Of a DNA stretch of 64,000 bases, positions 43,926-53,419 are shown in pieces (the stretch's first letter is position 1; every line of letters starts with the position of its first letter). The notes beneath the pieces were generated by a model that saw nothing but the letters and a program-made list of their open reading frames with translations, made no database searches and was not told where the DNA came from. Source of the DNA: RFSX01 sp964495785 (GTDB lineage Bacteria > Bacteroidota > Bacteroidia > Chitinophagales > Saprospiraceae); assembly GCA_964495785.1 (NCBI GenBank), contig CAZBXL010000003.1, positions 1-64,000 of the forward strand. Direction: 5' to 3'. The translations under genes and the position numbers were made by a program.

Positions 43926-44531
43926 ATGAATTTATTAGACTTAGTACAACAAGTACTTTCCAATGAGGTGGTAGGTAAGTTAAACAATCAGATGCCGCAA
44001 GTACCTCAACAAAATACTCAGACAGCAGCACAATTAGCTATGTCAACATTGATGAGTGCATTAGCTAAGAACACACAATCAGAGCAGGGACTGCAGGGCT
44101 TGCTTGGAGCACTGAATAAAGATCATAATGGAGGGCTTATGGATAACTTAGGAGATTTCTTAAGTGGAAATATGGCTAATAATAGAAGTACAGACGGAGT
44201 AGGTATTTTGTCTCATCTTTTTGGTGGTAAGATATTTGATATTGTAGAACTCGTCTCTAAGGGTAGTGGAGTAGATAGAAATAATACGATGAGTATGCTT
44301 GTTAAGTTAGCACCAGTAGCTCTCAGCATGTTAGGTAAAGTGAAGCAACAAAATAATTATCAAGGAAATGAATTAAGAGCTGCCTTACAGAAAACTGTTC
44401 AGCAAGAAAGACAACAAGTCCCGCAGACGTCTCTCATTGAAAAATTACTTGACAGAGATGGTGATGGTAGTGTAAAAGATGAAGTTATGCAAATGGGAAT
44501 GAAAGCTTTAGGAAGCTTTTTCAGCAGATAA
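43926..44531 (+). CDS. DUF937-like protein with EF-hand-like loop
   Basis: 201 residues, Gln-, Asn- and Leu-rich, with LLDLVQQVLSNEVVGKL at the start, an amphipathic helical repeat region resembling DUF937, and a C-terminal LLDRDGDGSVKDEVMQMG. The DRDGDGSVKDE stretch is the loop of an EF-hand, so Ca2+ binding is plausible. No signal peptide or membrane segment is seen. Function unknown. A terminator follows within 25 bases. Confidence 0.75.
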   Translation: MNLLDLVQQVLSNEVVGKLNNQMPQVPQQNTQTAAQLAMSTLMSALAKNTQSEQGLQGLLGALNKDHNGGLMDNLGDFLSGNMANNRSTDGVGILSHLFGGKIFDIVELVSKGSGVDRNNTMSMLVKLAPVALSMLGKVKQQNNYQGNELRAALQKTVQQERQQVPQTSLIEKLLDRDGDGSVKDEVMQMGMKALGSFFSR

Positions 44532-44553
44532 TTTTTTATAAAATAAGATTTAT

Positions 44554-44600
44554 AATCCTGTAGCTAAGTGATATACTCACATAGCTACGGGATTTTTTTT
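44554..44600 (+). terminator. Intrinsic terminator after the DUF937-like gene
   Basis: AATCCTGTAGCTAAGTGA (44554-44571) pairs with TCACATAGCTACGGGATT (44577-44594) with few mismatches, followed by eight T. Strong hairpin on the plus strand. Confidence 0.85.
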
Positions 44601-44638
44601 ACCTATATGTAGTTTTGTTAATTTAATGATATAAAGCA

Positions 44639-45484
44639 TTATTTCTCATCGGTCATTATCTTCTGAGCTACAATTATTTTAAAAGAAAATGTGACAGACA
44701 TCTCTCTTAGATTTTCTAATTGCTCTTCTTGAAACTTATATACATAAGGTGTCATGGATATAAGATTTTTTAATTCTATTGAAGCTAATTTCTTTTGTAG
44801 AATAACTTCTTGAGTATTAATGACTCTAAAGTTGCGATCTTTATTTAGTTGTATTTCTATATCAGACGAGTGAGGTTTAAATTCTTTATAAACTAACTCC
44901 GCTATTTCTCTCATATGATTATTATGCGGTATAACTTTTATATATATGCCATTGACCTTGAGCACTCGACTCAGCTCTTCTAAGTTACTTGGCGCAAATA
45001 TATTTGTGATAGTATCTATGCAGCTGTCTACAAGTGGAATATTATATATAGACGCAACAAAATAATTTGAACGTTTATCTTTTTTAGCTGCGATGGTTAT
45101 GCCAGACTTTGATACATCTATCCCGATTTTATCAATATTAGAAAATGTATCAAGTAAGTTTCTTGTGTAATATCCACTGCCACATCCGAGATCTAATAGG
45201 TTAGTTTTGTTTTGTTTACCATGTCGGGTGACAGATTTTTTAGAAGTTATAATTGCTTCTATTTTTTTAATTAAAAAATCATAATGTCCAGATGATAGAA
45301 AAGCGTCTCTGCTTTTAATCATAGATATATTATCTCCAGAGTTGAGTTTCTTTTTTTGATGTGCTAAGATGAGATTAGTATACCCTTCCTTAGATATATC
45401 AAAACTGTGCTTATTACTGCATTGATAGCTATGAACTTGTTGCAGTAGTGGACTTTTACAATTGGGGCATTTGATTATTGTCAT
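44639..45484 (-). CDS. RlmA-like 23S rRNA (guanine-N1) methyltransferase
   Basis: 281 residues. The N terminus has a zinc knuckle, Cys6, Cys9, Cys22 and His26 (KCPNC, then YQCSNKH), which marks the RlmA/RrmA family. FDISKEGYTNLIL and FLSSGHYDFLI follow, then the SAM site LLDLGCGSGYYT and NIFAPSNLEELSRVLK. In E. coli this enzyme methylates G745 of 23S rRNA. Sequence is more divergent in the C-terminal third, so the exact nucleotide is not certain. On the same strand and 23 bases from the Omp85 gene, probably in one transcript with it. Confidence 0.85.
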   Translation of the reverse strand: MTIIKCPNCKSPLLQQVHSYQCSNKHSFDISKEGYTNLILAHQKKKLNSGDNISMIKSRDAFLSSGHYDFLIKKIEAIITSKKSVTRHGKQNKTNLLDLGCGSGYYTRNLLDTFSNIDKIGIDVSKSGITIAAKKDKRSNYFVASIYNIPLVDSCIDTITNIFAPSNLEELSRVLKVNGIYIKVIPHNNHMREIAELVYKEFKPHSSDIEIQLNKDRNFRVINTQEVILQKKLASIELKNLISMTPYVYKFQEEQLENLREMSVTFSFKIIVAQKIMTDEK

Positions 45485-45507
45485 TATTAGTCAATGGGTT
45501 CAAATTT

Positions 45508-47307
45508 TTAAAACAATGAAATGAAACCAAAATGAGCTTTAGGCCTGCTAAGGTCAAAGCCTATATCGCTTGTCCTACCTGTGGCTACAGAGAAATTAAA
45601 TAGACCGACTTTAGTCTCAAAGCCGAGACTACCTCCTATACCTAAACCATAAGTAGGAGTACCATCATCTAATTCGAAATAACCAAAATCTATAAATGGG
45701 ACGCTAAAATACGAGTTAGAAGAAAGGAGGAGTCTGTATTCTAATGTTGATACGGCATAGTAACTTGTAAAGAAAGCGGCTTCGTCAAATCCTCTCAAAA
45801 TCTTATTACCGCCTATTTGATATTTTTCGTTTCTAAGTATGCCTTGAGAATTGTATAACCAAGCCCCTTTGAAGTGGAATCCTAAAGCACTTCTGATGGA
45901 TAAAGGTTGGAAATAAGAGACGTCTGTTGATAGTTCAAATCTTGGACTGACGGATTCTATATCTTGATAGAGCTCTTCGAAATCAAAGCCATCAGAGTCT
46001 TCTAATTGTATAATTTGTGGGTTTAATTTAATTGTACGTTGACCGATGACACCTCTTGTAAGTATACGGTATCCTGACCTTGGATTGAATCTATAATCAA
46101 GTCTATTCATAAAGAATTCGACTGCAAAGCCTGTTTGATTAAAGTCAAGATCTACAGGAAGTTGTCTACTTGATTTTATGGCAGCTGTATCTACTTCTAT
46201 AAGATCAGAAGATTCATAGTTCCATGAGACTTTCAGATAATCGGTAGAGTTTATAAGATACTGTACACCGAGATCAGCTCGTAGGGTAGAGAAGTTAAGA
46301 GCATTTCTGAATATATTGAGTTCTGTATCTATAGCAAAAGGTAAATCTAAGAGGTAAGGGTAGTTAAACTGCAGCTCAAAGTTTTGCTGTTCTGGTCTTA
46401 ACCTTTCAAAGTTTATAAAAATATATTCTCCATAGTTTAGTTTATTAAGCATCTCAGCTGTAAAGTCTAGGGAGAGAAATAATTGTTGGCCTTGGATGTT
46501 ACTAGTAGGTATGATACCAAATAATAGGTCAAATCGGCTGGCGTTTTTGGGCTCTAAGTATAAGTTAATTGCAGCGTTATTATAATAGAAACTTAAATCA
46601 GGAGCTTTCTCCTGTTTTAAAAAAGTCAACTTGTTTATCTCTGAATTAATATTTAGTAATTTTTCATGATTATATTTTTCTCCTTTTTTAAAATTGAGAT
46701 AATTCTCTATGTAACCTTGACGTATCCGTACATTACCATTGAGTGAGATGGAGTCTATTGTGATTTCTGGTCCCGTATTGATCTGCAGTTGGCCTAAGAT
46801 AGAGTTGTTTTGATATTCAAGATTTTTGAGATTGATTTTACAGAAAGGATAACCTTCATTGCCATAATACGTTTTTATATTTTCTCTTAGTATCAAATAT
46901 TCTTGTACAGTCTGAGGTGTTCTTAATTTTAATTTTTTAATATATGAAGTGCTTAGAGAGTCAAGACTGAGACTATCAATGTTATATTGAGGACCTAAGT
47001 GAAGATAAGCTATGTTACAACGCGATAGTGTGTCCAGATAAAATGTATCTATAGACGCTTCTAAGTAATTCTGATTAATAAGCTTATCGATAATAGGTTG
47101 CAATAAGATCTCAGTAGGGGAGTTGTCTTTATTTTCTATTAGTGTATCATTGACTACACCATCGATAAGCTCCTCACTTATAATCTTGATGGGAAAATTT
47201 TGTGCAGATAGTAACTCTACAGCAATAAAAGCAAATATGAATAGGAGATATCTGATGACTAAATATACATTTGTATCATATGACCAAAAGTAGAACTGTT
47301 TTATCAT
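45508..47307 (-). CDS. Omp85-family outer-membrane protein (BamA/TamA-like)
   Basis: 599 residues. A signal peptide near residues 18-35 (IRYLLFIFAFIAVELLSAQ) is placed unusually far from the ATG, so the real start may differ, but no other start codon lies near. POTRA-like segments follow at about 90-250 (ITIDSISLNGNVRIRQGYIENYL, seen as two pieces) and a 16-stranded barrel to the end, with the Omp85 lid motif IGGNKILRGFDEAAF (RGF) and a final AHFGFISLF strand. Smaller than BamA, with fewer POTRA repeats, so more likely a specialised insertion or transport factor. Divergent from hemW with a 22-base spacer. Confidence 0.82.
   Translation of the reverse strand: MIKQFYFWSYDTNVYLVIRYLLFIFAFIAVELLSAQNFPIKIISEELIDGVVNDTLIENKDNSPTEILLQPIIDKLINQNYLEASIDTFYLDTLSRCNIAYLHLGPQYNIDSLSLDSLSTSYIKKLKLRTPQTVQEYLILRENIKTYYGNEGYPFCKINLKNLEYQNNSILGQLQINTGPEITIDSISLNGNVRIRQGYIENYLNFKKGEKYNHEKLLNINSEINKLTFLKQEKAPDLSFYYNNAAINLYLEPKNASRFDLLFGIIPTSNIQGQQLFLSLDFTAEMLNKLNYGEYIFINFERLRPEQQNFELQFNYPYLLDLPFAIDTELNIFRNALNFSTLRADLGVQYLINSTDYLKVSWNYESSDLIEVDTAAIKSSRQLPVDLDFNQTGFAVEFFMNRLDYRFNPRSGYRILTRGVIGQRTIKLNPQIIQLEDSDGFDFEELYQDIESVSPRFELSTDVSYFQPLSIRSALGFHFKGAWLYNSQGILRNEKYQIGGNKILRGFDEAAFFTSYYAVSTLEYRLLLSSNSYFSVPFIDFGYFELDDGTPTYGLGIGGSLGFETKVGLFNFSVATGRTSDIGFDLSRPKAHFGFISLF
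47266..47273 (+). promoter_or_regulatory. Candidate -7 element for hemW
   Basis: TACATTTG matches TAnnTTTG 56 bases upstream of the hemW ATG, inside the 5' end of the divergent Omp85 gene. A weak match without a clear -33 element. Confidence 0.3.
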
Positions 47308-47329
47308 TTATACCTTATTCTTAACGATA

Positions 47330-48472
47330 ATGGCGGGCATTTACATACATATTCCTTTCTGTAAGCAAGCATGTCACTATTGTAACTTCCACTTTTCTAC
47401 GTCAATGAAGAATAAAGAAGTGATGGTTGATGCCATTATAGAAGAGATAATAATGCGAAAATCTTACCTCAATAACGCTTCAGTTAAGACTATTTATTTT
47501 GGCGGAGGTACACCTTCAATATTGACATCTCAAGAGTTATACGCGATTTTGAAATCTTGTTATGATAATTACAATATAGCCGATAATGCAGAATTGACAT
47601 TAGAAGCTAATCCTGATGACCTTACTCAGATAAAAACAAAGGAGTTATATGATTTAGGTATTAATAGATTAAGCATAGGCATACAATCATTTCACGATAA
47701 GGATATACAATGGATGAATCGTTCGCATAACTCAGATCAGTCCTTTCGATCTATTGAATACGCATTTAACGCAGGGATTGATAATTTTTCTGTAGACCTG
47801 ATTTTTGGCAGCCCTACAACATCAGACGAACAGTGGCTTAATAATTTGAGCTTGGCTCATGGTTTCGGTATTAAGCATCTTTCTTGTTACGGATTGACTG
47901 TAGAGGAAGATACAGCCTTACATCACTTTGTAAGAACTAAAAAGGTCAAACCACCCAATGATCTATCGATGGCAAGACAATATCAATTGACGATGGAGGC
48001 ATTATCGTCTTATGGATACGACCATTATGAGATTTCTAATTATGCATTACCAGGATATGTATCTAAGCATAATACCAATTATTGGAAAAGTGTTCCATAT
48101 CTGGGCATAGGTCCTTCTGCACATTCATACAATGGGTCAGAGAGATCTTGGAACGTGGCTAATAATGTCAAATATCTTACAAATAGGAGCAATGATATGG
48201 ACAGGGCCACAGTTGAAAAATTGTCTACCACTGATGTCTACAATGAGTATATCATGACAGGTTTAAGAACATCATGGGGTTGTGATATTGATGTCATTGC
48301 GAGAATAGGAGCAAAATATAAATCTCATTTTATCCAATCGTCCCAATATTTAGTAGATAATGAGGATATTATTATCGTCAATAAGAATTATATTTTAAAT
48401 AAGCAATCGTGGGTTATCTCTGATAATATCATCTCTCAATTATTCTATGACGAATCCGTAGATTCAGTCTAA
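47330..48472 (+). CDS. hemW: HemW-like radical SAM heme chaperone
   Basis: 380 residues. The radical SAM motif is CKQACHYCNF (Cys11, Cys15, Cys18), followed by IYFGGGTPSILT and RLSIGIQSFHD, all typical of HemW. HemW carries heme to haemoproteins and was long misnamed as oxygen-independent coproporphyrinogen oxidase. It keeps the CxxxCxxC cluster but has no CxxCxC tail of HemN, favouring HemW. Divergent from the Omp85 gene; no neighbouring heme gene. Confidence 0.93.
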   Translation: MAGIYIHIPFCKQACHYCNFHFSTSMKNKEVMVDAIIEEIIMRKSYLNNASVKTIYFGGGTPSILTSQELYAILKSCYDNYNIADNAELTLEANPDDLTQIKTKELYDLGINRLSIGIQSFHDKDIQWMNRSHNSDQSFRSIEYAFNAGIDNFSVDLIFGSPTTSDEQWLNNLSLAHGFGIKHLSCYGLTVEEDTALHHFVRTKKVKPPNDLSMARQYQLTMEALSSYGYDHYEISNYALPGYVSKHNTNYWKSVPYLGIGPSAHSYNGSERSWNVANNVKYLTNRSNDMDRATVEKLSTTDVYNEYIMTGLRTSWGCDIDVIARIGAKYKSHFIQSSQYLVDNEDIIIVNKNYILNKQSWVISDNIISQLFYDESVDSV

Positions 48473-48630
48473 TCTATCCTAAATATCTATAATACTCTTA
48501 TCTACGACTTTAGTAGGATGTTAATAGCCTATACCTTGAATTGGAGGTACTTAATTAATTATATTTACGGTACCCAATCAGATCATAGAACAATTCCAAC
48601 AAATTATTAAGATTAAAAATTTAGGATTTT

Positions 48631-51405
48631 ATGCGTATTGTCATAGCAGTGATGTTTGTTTTAAGTAGTATTTATCTATCAGGACAAGAAGGTGAAAGAT
48701 GTCTTAGCACTATTCAGAATCATGAAAGAATGATGGAGGAGAATCCTGAATATAAGATACATGTCGAAGAATGGTTTAAGAAAACAGCTCCAATTATAAA
48801 ACAAAGAAAAGAAGATAGAGATAACAAAAACCCAGCTTGTACGAGTGGCCCTCTTCTTATACCTGTAGCGGTACACTTTGATAATGGATTGGTATCTTCA
48901 TCAGAGGAAGCTTGTGCTATAACAATCGTAGAAGAACAAATAGATGAGCTCAACCTCGAAATGCTAGGACTAGATAGTGACGCAGGCTTGATAAACAATT
49001 TTACGTCATGCTTCGGAGCTAATATTCTTGGTGACGCATGTATAGAGTTCTGTATAGCAACACAGAACCACCCAAGTGGATATGGATTAGTTAATGGAGA
49101 TTTAGCCATCACTTTTGGACAAGTAAGCTTCTCGGTTCCAGGTGGTAACTTTACCCCTGTCAATAGTGATTGGTCAGGATATGTAAATATCTACGTGGAT
49201 AACTTAGGAGGAGGTCTTCTTGGCGTGTCTAATGGTATCCCGGGACAATTTAACGGTGATGGAGTACTGGTAGATAATTGCGTTTTCGGGACGGGTAATA
49301 TTAATTGTACTGGTGTACAGACCACCGGATCTGCTGGATGTTTCGCTACATATGATGAAGGTGAGACCTTAGCACATGAAATAGGACATTATTTTGGTCT
49401 CAGACACATATGGGGTGATAACTTCAACTGTAATGGAAATCAAGATTTCATAGATGATACACCTGACATGGCTAATAACTATAGTGGCTATACTAATTGT
49501 AACGACAGTTCATGCTCAGACCTACCCGTAACATGTGGCGATGAGGATATGTATATGAACTTCATGTCATATGCTGGAGATGGTTGTATGTATATGTTTA
49601 CCTCAGATCAGAGTGATGTCATGTATGCAACGGGTGTAGCTGAGGGTTATACTACGACTTCTACTAAATGTACAGTAGCACCACCAGTTGCTGATTTTTC
49701 TCCATCTGGTAACACTACTATATGTTCTAATGAATGTATTCAATATATGGACTTGTCTACGAACACTCCAACTGCCTGGACTTGGGGATTTACCGTTACG
49801 AGCGGTAATCTTGTATTGAATACAAGCAGCTCTAATGTACAGAACCCTATAGTTTGTGTGACGAGTGGTACGTCAGGTGTTATTACCACTCAGCTTCAAG
49901 TTACCAATGCTGGAGGGAATGGGGGTACCAGCCAATCTCTTAGTGTAATAGTCAATCAAGCAACTGATTATTACTTAGATGATGATGGTGATGGTTTTGG
50001 AGACGCTGCTGTATCTGAGATGGCTTGTTCGCCACCTGCTGGATTCGTTACGGATAATACGGATTGTAATGACGGAGATGGTACTATATATCCAGGGGCT
50101 CCAGAATTATGTGATGGACTTATCAATGATTGTGATGCTACATCATTACCTGCTAACGAGATGGATGATGATAATGATGGCTACGTTTCATGTACTTTAG
50201 TGGGAGCATGGCAGGGAAGTGCTGGTGTTGTCGGAGGTGACGATTGTGACGATACTAATCCTAATGTCAATCCAGGTGCTACAGAAGTCTGTGATGGTAT
50301 AGACAACGATTGTAATAATCTCATAGACGAAAATGGAAACAATATCTATTACGCGGATGTAGATGGTGATACATACGGTGATCCTAATAATACAATTACA
50401 GGTTGTACATTGCCATCAGGTTATGTGACTGACAGTACAGACTGTGACGATACTGACGGCACAATCTTCCCAGGAGCACCAGAATTATGTGATGGACAGA
50501 TTAATGATTGTAGTGCCACTTCGCTATCTGCTAATGAGATAGATAACGATGGTGATGGCTATGTAGAGTGTACTTTTGATGCGACTGGATGGGATGGTTC
50601 GAGTGCTGTAGTCGGAGGTGATGATTGTGATGACACAGAGCTTAATAATTACCCGGGCAACACAGAAGTCTGTGATGGTATAGATAACAATTGTGATGGG
50701 ATGATAGATGAAGGGCTTCTTACTGTTTACTATGCAGATACGGATGGTGACGGGTTTGGTGATGCTAGTGTTTCTTTAATGGACTGTGCTGCACCATCAG
50801 GTTATGTGACTGATAATACAGATTGTGATGACACAGAGCTTAATAATTATCCTGGCAACACAGAAGTCTGTGATGGTATAGATAATAATTGTGACGGCAC
50901 TATTGATGAAGGATGCGGTCCAGCACCGGATTGTGATGGAGATTACATCGTCATAAACACAATCACTAACTACACATACAGGGCAGAGATTAACATTATG
51001 TCAGACGCTGTGATAGATGAGAATGGACAATCGGTATTATTCACTGCAGGTACTGATATAAATTTGGAATATCCGTTTGAAGTGATTTTAGGGACGACTT
51101 TCGAGGCAAGGATAGAACCGTGTACACCCCTTACTATACAAGAAGAAAACGAATCTGATAATAATTCAATGACGATAGATGCAATTACAGAGTTGTTTTC
51201 TAAGCTCGAAAATCACAAAGGAATCATAAGGGTTGACATTACAGATGGTGAGAATAAAGTCATTAACTCACTAAACTCAAGTATATTAGAAGACGTTAAA
51301 AATCAGCTAACGACTATCCTTCAGACTTTATCTAAAGGATCTTATAATTTAGTAATACAAGCTGATAAGGCAACATCTACACAGAAAATATTTATTATTA
51401 AATAG
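48631..51405 (+). CDS. Secreted M43 (pappalysin-like) metalloprotease with metal-binding repeats
   Basis: 924 residues: signal peptide (IVIAVMFVLSSIYLSGQ), then an M43 catalytic domain with HEIGHYFGLRH (His249, Glu250, His253, His259) and the Met-turn region MNFMSYAGDGCMY. A PKD-like domain follows (about 350-445: VADFSPSGNTTICSNE, TAWTWGF). Then comes a Asp/Cys-rich repeat array (about 448-770) of the MopE metal-binding type with DGDGFGD, DCDDTDGTI and CDGIDNNCDG, likely Ca2+-binding. A coathanger-like domain (about 780-830) and a C-terminal T9SS-type tail (KGSYNLVIQAD, IFIIK) end it. A secreted calcium-stabilised protease acting on extracellular proteins. Confidence 0.88.
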   Translation: MRIVIAVMFVLSSIYLSGQEGERCLSTIQNHERMMEENPEYKIHVEEWFKKTAPIIKQRKEDRDNKNPACTSGPLLIPVAVHFDNGLVSSSEEACAITIVEEQIDELNLEMLGLDSDAGLINNFTSCFGANILGDACIEFCIATQNHPSGYGLVNGDLAITFGQVSFSVPGGNFTPVNSDWSGYVNIYVDNLGGGLLGVSNGIPGQFNGDGVLVDNCVFGTGNINCTGVQTTGSAGCFATYDEGETLAHEIGHYFGLRHIWGDNFNCNGNQDFIDDTPDMANNYSGYTNCNDSSCSDLPVTCGDEDMYMNFMSYAGDGCMYMFTSDQSDVMYATGVAEGYTTTSTKCTVAPPVADFSPSGNTTICSNECIQYMDLSTNTPTAWTWGFTVTSGNLVLNTSSSNVQNPIVCVTSGTSGVITTQLQVTNAGGNGGTSQSLSVIVNQATDYYLDDDGDGFGDAAVSEMACSPPAGFVTDNTDCNDGDGTIYPGAPELCDGLINDCDATSLPANEMDDDNDGYVSCTLVGAWQGSAGVVGGDDCDDTNPNVNPGATEVCDGIDNDCNNLIDENGNNIYYADVDGDTYGDPNNTITGCTLPSGYVTDSTDCDDTDGTIFPGAPELCDGQINDCSATSLSANEIDNDGDGYVECTFDATGWDGSSAVVGGDDCDDTELNNYPGNTEVCDGIDNNCDGMIDEGLLTVYYADTDGDGFGDASVSLMDCAAPSGYVTDNTDCDDTELNNYPGNTEVCDGIDNNCDGTIDEGCGPAPDCDGDYIVINTITNYTYRAEINIMSDAVIDENGQSVLFTAGTDINLEYPFEVILGTTFEARIEPCTPLTIQEENESDNNSMTIDAITELFSKLENHKGIIRVDITDGENKVINSLNSSILEDVKNQLTTILQTLSKGSYNLVIQADKATSTQKIFIIK
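50620..50898 (+). repeat. Nearly identical repeat units inside the metalloprotease gene
   Basis: Two copies of about 76 bases (50623-50698 and 50821-50896), each encoding CDDTELNNYPGNTEVCDGI, match almost base for base. Earlier units at about 50050-50290 and 50410-50620 repeat the same plan. Such identity at DNA level points to recent internal duplication or gene conversion of the metal-binding array. Confidence 0.75.
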
Positions 51406-51499
51406 CTTCCGTCAACTTGACTTAGACTCTAAGTATGTATTGAAGTGTCTTAATAGGGTGTCTAAGAATACTTAGTCGTATGCAATATATTATAGTCGT

Positions 51500-52177
51500 A
51501 TGAAGAAAATTATCTTATCTGTATTAATGGTATTTATAATGAATAACTTACAATCGCAGGACAATGTTAAGTTGATCTATGTAGGTGATCCGATGTGCTC
51601 TTGGTGCTATGGAATCGCTCCTGAATGGCAGAAAGTCAGAGAAGAATATAAGGACAAGGTGAAAATCGAATATGTAATGGGAGGTCTTCGTCCTTATTAC
51701 AAGAAACCTATTTCTGAAATGAAAGATTTTCTATCTGAACATTGGGAGCACGTACATGAAGCGAGTGATCAACCTTTTAATTACGAAATACTAAACAGAA
51801 GTGATCTTAACTATGATACTGAGCCGCCATCGAGAGCAGTCGTGGTTATGCAAGAATTAAATCCTGATGCAGTGGGCTCTTTCTTTGCTGATACGCAGAG
51901 TTTATTCTACTACCAAAATAAGGATATGAATAAAAGTTCTTCTTACCATTCTTTATTGAAGAAATATAAAGTAGATACTGAAGAGTTTGATCAACTATAT
52001 AATTCTGATAGTATAAAGGAGGCTACAAAAGCAGAATTCGATAAGGCTAAATCTCTCGGTGTAACTTCGTTTCCTACAGTATTACTTATGATAGATGAAG
52101 AGCAGTACATCGTTACTCAGGGATACTCTACCAGCGATAAAATGAGTAAAGTAATTACTAATCTCTTATCAAAGTAA
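51500..52177 (+). CDS. Exported DsbA-family thiol-disulfide oxidoreductase
   Basis: 225 residues with a short signal peptide ending near QSQ. The thioredoxin-fold active site is CSWC (Cys33, Cys36) within VGDPMCSWCYGIAPEWQ; a cis-Pro is in VTSFPTVLL, and an inserted helical domain lies between, as in the FrnE/DsbA-like branch (2-hydroxychromene isomerase type). Likely oxidises or isomerises disulfides in the periplasm, where the window's Cys-rich secreted proteins would be clients. Twenty-three bases before the next gene. Confidence 0.88.
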   Translation: MKKIILSVLMVFIMNNLQSQDNVKLIYVGDPMCSWCYGIAPEWQKVREEYKDKVKIEYVMGGLRPYYKKPISEMKDFLSEHWEHVHEASDQPFNYEILNRSDLNYDTEPPSRAVVVMQELNPDAVGSFFADTQSLFYYQNKDMNKSSSYHSLLKKYKVDTEEFDQLYNSDSIKEATKAEFDKAKSLGVTSFPTVLLMIDEEQYIVTQGYSTSDKMSKVITNLLSK

Positions 52178-52200
52178 CATTAAGTTAGACTTACCTGATC

Positions 52201-52800
52201 TTGTCACTATCGATTAATTATCCACTTACGATACTAAAGAAAATAGAGGGCCAATCTCATTATTATTTTTTGCCATCAGTAAGTTATCTTTTTTCACTCG
52301 TCACGGACGCAGATGTAGATGATATAAATAATACTAAAATTTATAGTAGGTCTTATCCAATATATATTCCTTGGTATAGCGCTGCAAGAGGAGGTGGTGC
52401 AATAACATTAGGGAGTCGAAACTGGAGTCGAATTTATTTTACAGAAAATTTCTTTTCAGGAGATCAAGAATTATTTACGTCTTCTGCGTATGCAAATAAT
52501 ATCTCCGTCTGGTTGAGGCTAGCATCTCACGAAGTCACACATATAGCCCATGCTAAGAGATTTAATTTTATTGTAATCTATCTCATCGTATTTATATACC
52601 AGTACATCATCTATGGTCACGACAAAGCCCCACTAGAGATAGAGGCGGATGCGGGCACACTGCGATATCATAGATTTGTCCACTATATTAAGATGCAAAC
52701 AGGAATAACAATCTCAGCATTATTAGAGTCGGATAAATCTGAAGCGGATAAAATAGAATTTTTAAAATATTGCTGGATGAGTTACACTGAGGTAGTATAG
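52201..52800 (+). CDS. Putative small HExxH metallopeptidase-like protein
   Basis: 199 residues from TTG 52201. The zinc-type motif HEVTHIAH is at residues about 109-116, followed by a hydrophobic stretch (FIVIYLIVFIYQYIIY) and LEIEADAGTLRY, whose Glu-Ala-Asp could supply the third ligand, as in gluzincin-like proteins. No signal peptide at the N terminus, so the enzyme would sit in the cytoplasm or be membrane-attached by the hydrophobic stretch. The family is not firmly recognised. Follows the DsbA-like gene by 23 bases; convergent with the gene after it. Confidence 0.6.
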   Translation: MSLSINYPLTILKKIEGQSHYYFLPSVSYLFSLVTDADVDDINNTKIYSRSYPIYIPWYSAARGGGAITLGSRNWSRIYFTENFFSGDQELFTSSAYANNISVWLRLASHEVTHIAHAKRFNFIVIYLIVFIYQYIIYGHDKAPLEIEADAGTLRYHRFVHYIKMQTGITISALLESDKSEADKIEFLKYCWMSYTEVV

Positions 52801-52801
52801 T

Positions 52802-53209
52802 TTACCTTTTAGGTATGTAGTTGCTTTTCTTCTTTTTATTGAAAATGGATTCGTTATCATTAAGATTGTTGAGAACATTCCATCCTTTGCTGATGTACTT
52901 CCATCCTAAGTATACTAATAAACCTGAAATCAAGAGGCTTGCCCATCCACCAGTTATTATAGTATATATTGTAAATAGGGTATTAATTAAAAGCGCAATT
53001 CCGCCAGCTGCGATATTAGACCAAGCCTCTTCTTTTCTTTGACTGATTTTTTCTTTTTCTAAGAATATATACTGCAATTGTAGATGTATAGCTGCAGATG
53101 TCTTAGCGTCGCAGGACTGATCCTTAAGGTATTGATCTATATCATCTCGTGTATAACCAGATTGTATTAATGATTTACATTCATCTACATAGGACTCAAT
53201 ATCTTTCAT
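52802..53209 (-). CDS. Small membrane protein of unknown function
   Basis: 135 residues. The N-terminal half is helical and charged (DIESYVDECKSLIQSGYTRDDIDQYL) with no membrane segment. Two hydrophobic helices follow (about 67-86 and 88-105: AAGGIALLINTLFTIYTIITGG, in two parts, and SLLISGLLVYLGWKYI), with a basic tail (NKKKKSNYIPKR). The topology suggests an inner-membrane protein with its long N-terminal part in the cytoplasm. Family not recognised. Ends one base from the convergent gene. Confidence 0.7.
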   Translation of the reverse strand: MKDIESYVDECKSLIQSGYTRDDIDQYLKDQSCDAKTSAAIHLQLQYIFLEKEKISQRKEEAWSNIAAGGIALLINTLFTIYTIITGGWASLLISGLLVYLGWKYISKGWNVLNNLNDNESIFNKKKKSNYIPKR

Positions 53210-53419
53210 GGTCAGGATTAATTATAAAAGATGGTGCCGAAAGTTAATATTTATTTCTCATCCTATTAAAAATTGCCGTTTACTTTACAATTTTAAGTAC
53301 CAAAAAAAGACTTGTAGTGCTTCTGTAAATTTTTGTAGGGCAATTGGTAGAGCTAAAGGAGATAGGGTAGCATGCTGATTTCGTGTCTTCCTTATGTAAC
53401 GTGTTAAAGCAAAAATATT

